A stretch of DNA of 5,729 nucleotides from Candidatus Woesearchaeota archaeon (GTDB lineage Archaea > Nanobdellota > Nanobdellia > SCGC-AAA011-G17 > UBA489): positions 1 through 5,729 of the forward strand of contig JAUXTV010000012.1 in NCBI GenBank assembly GCA_030679025.1, in the 5' to 3' direction. The notes under the pieces were generated by a model that was not told where the DNA came from, did not search any database, and saw only the letters and a list, made by a program, of their open reading frames with translations. Positions 5,393-5,729 of this stretch are shown piece after piece. The position numbers and the translations under genes are program-made. Each line of letters opens with the position of its first letter. The stretch's first letter is position 1.

Positions 5393-5399
5393 TATTTAT
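5393..5399 (-). promoter_or_regulatory. TATA box of the oxidoreductase gene
   Basis: The minus strand reads ATAAATA, centred about 26 bp before the ATG at 5370, and there is no Shine-Dalgarno before that ATG. It is part of a 94-bp divergent promoter region shared with the SpoIIM-family gene. Confidence 0.45.
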
Positions 5400-5420
5400 G
5401 CGTTATGGTACTGCGTAAAC

Positions 5421-5428
5421 CATATAAA
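5421..5428 (+). promoter_or_regulatory. TATA box of the SpoIIM-family gene
   Basis: CATATAAA is centred about 26 bp before position 5451, giving a leader of about 14 nt. That leader contains AGAGG (5454-5458), a Shine-Dalgarno 6 nt before the ATG at 5465. Unlike its neighbours, this gene therefore appears to have a short leader. Confidence 0.5.
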
Positions 5429-5464
5429 CTAGACTTGTCTGTCTTTTAGCTAAAGAGGCATCCT

Positions 5465-5729
5465 ATGTTTGACTTATTACTAGACCCTGTACGTGCAGAA
5501 AAGAAACCTTGGGATCTCTATTTTTTTGCACTTGCCTTCTCCATAGTTGCTTTAGTGCTTAGTAATTTTCTTTTTGACCAATATGTTGGCTTTGGCAGCG
5601 CTATTCTTTTATCTTTTATCTTTTTTCCCTTATTATTCAAAGCATTTTGTCATGAAGAAGAAGTGGATGCACAGCTCAAGTGTGAAGGAGAACGAATGTA
5701 TGCACATAGAAAAATCATTACTTTGTTTG
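5465..5729 (+). CDS. SpoIIM-family integral membrane protein (partial, N-terminal 88 residues)
   Basis: The frame runs from ATG 5465 to the window edge without a stop. The opening MFDLLLDPVRAEKKPWDLYF is the characteristic start of archaeal proteins annotated as stage II sporulation protein M: an amphipathic segment with PxxAE and PW just before the first helix. Membrane helices lie at about 17-37 and 41-61, followed by the acidic CHEEEVD (62-68), where family members have an EEE-D stretch after a PLxxx motif. In Bacillus, SpoIIM is part of a peptidoglycan-remodelling engulfment complex; archaea lack that process, so the name is only a family label and the archaeal role is unknown. AGAGG at 5454-5458 supports the start. 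It is divergent from the oxidoreductase gene. Identification is from recalled family pattern. Confidence 0.75.
   Translation, partial: MFDLLLDPVRAEKKPWDLYFFALAFSIVALVLSNFLFDQYVGFGSAILLSFIFFPLLFKAFCHEEEVDAQLKCEGERMYAHRKIITLF

Noticed and set aside
1..5729. CRISPR array, insertion sequence or transposase
   Set aside because: No regularly spaced direct repeats, terminal inverted repeats or transposase motifs were seen in the window.

Overview
The window looks like a chromosomal segment of a DPANN archaeon, most likely Woesearchaeota/Pacearchaeota-like. The lineage call is inference from gene families, not from a marker gene. The clues are a HemK2/Mtq2-type glutamine methyltransferase of archaeal form, a SpoIIM-family membrane protein of the archaeal type, a 150-residue winged-helix protein whose opening I recognise from Woesearchaeota, and archaeal TATA boxes centred about 26-27 bp before start codons, which implies leaderless mRNAs.

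Left part (1 to about 2080): a minus-strand operon read from a TATA box at 2068-2075. It encodes a 59-residue ribbon-helix-helix regulator, then (8-bp overlap) a four-helix membrane protein with a cysteine-bearing extracytoplasmic domain, then (47-bp gap, good Shine-Dalgarno) a five-helix membrane protein ending in a CAP/SCP domain that runs off the window. Two tandem TGTANNTACA boxes plus a third half-site, phased at 11-12 bp, cover the predicted transcription start and leader: a likely autoregulatory operator. This part is clearly more AT-rich than the rest.

Middle (2220 to 3656): a small orphan gene on the minus strand and a 305-residue orphan gene on the plus strand, both apparently leaderless. 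Between them lies a compact, relatively GC-rich, pseudoknot-forming segment with a cUUCGg hairpin, ending in a T6 tract on the minus strand. It is a candidate structured non-coding RNA of a class I do not recognise.

Right part (3642 to 5729): a two-gene minus-strand operon (winged-helix protein, then HemK2-like methyltransferase, joined by an ATGA overlap), a stand-alone FAD/NAD(P) ferredoxin-reductase-type oxidoreductase on the minus strand, and the start of a divergent SpoIIM-family gene that leaves the window. These look like ordinary core genes.

The two most interesting items are the candidate pseudoknotted RNA at 2592-2685 and the RHH-controlled membrane/CAP operon with its phased operator.
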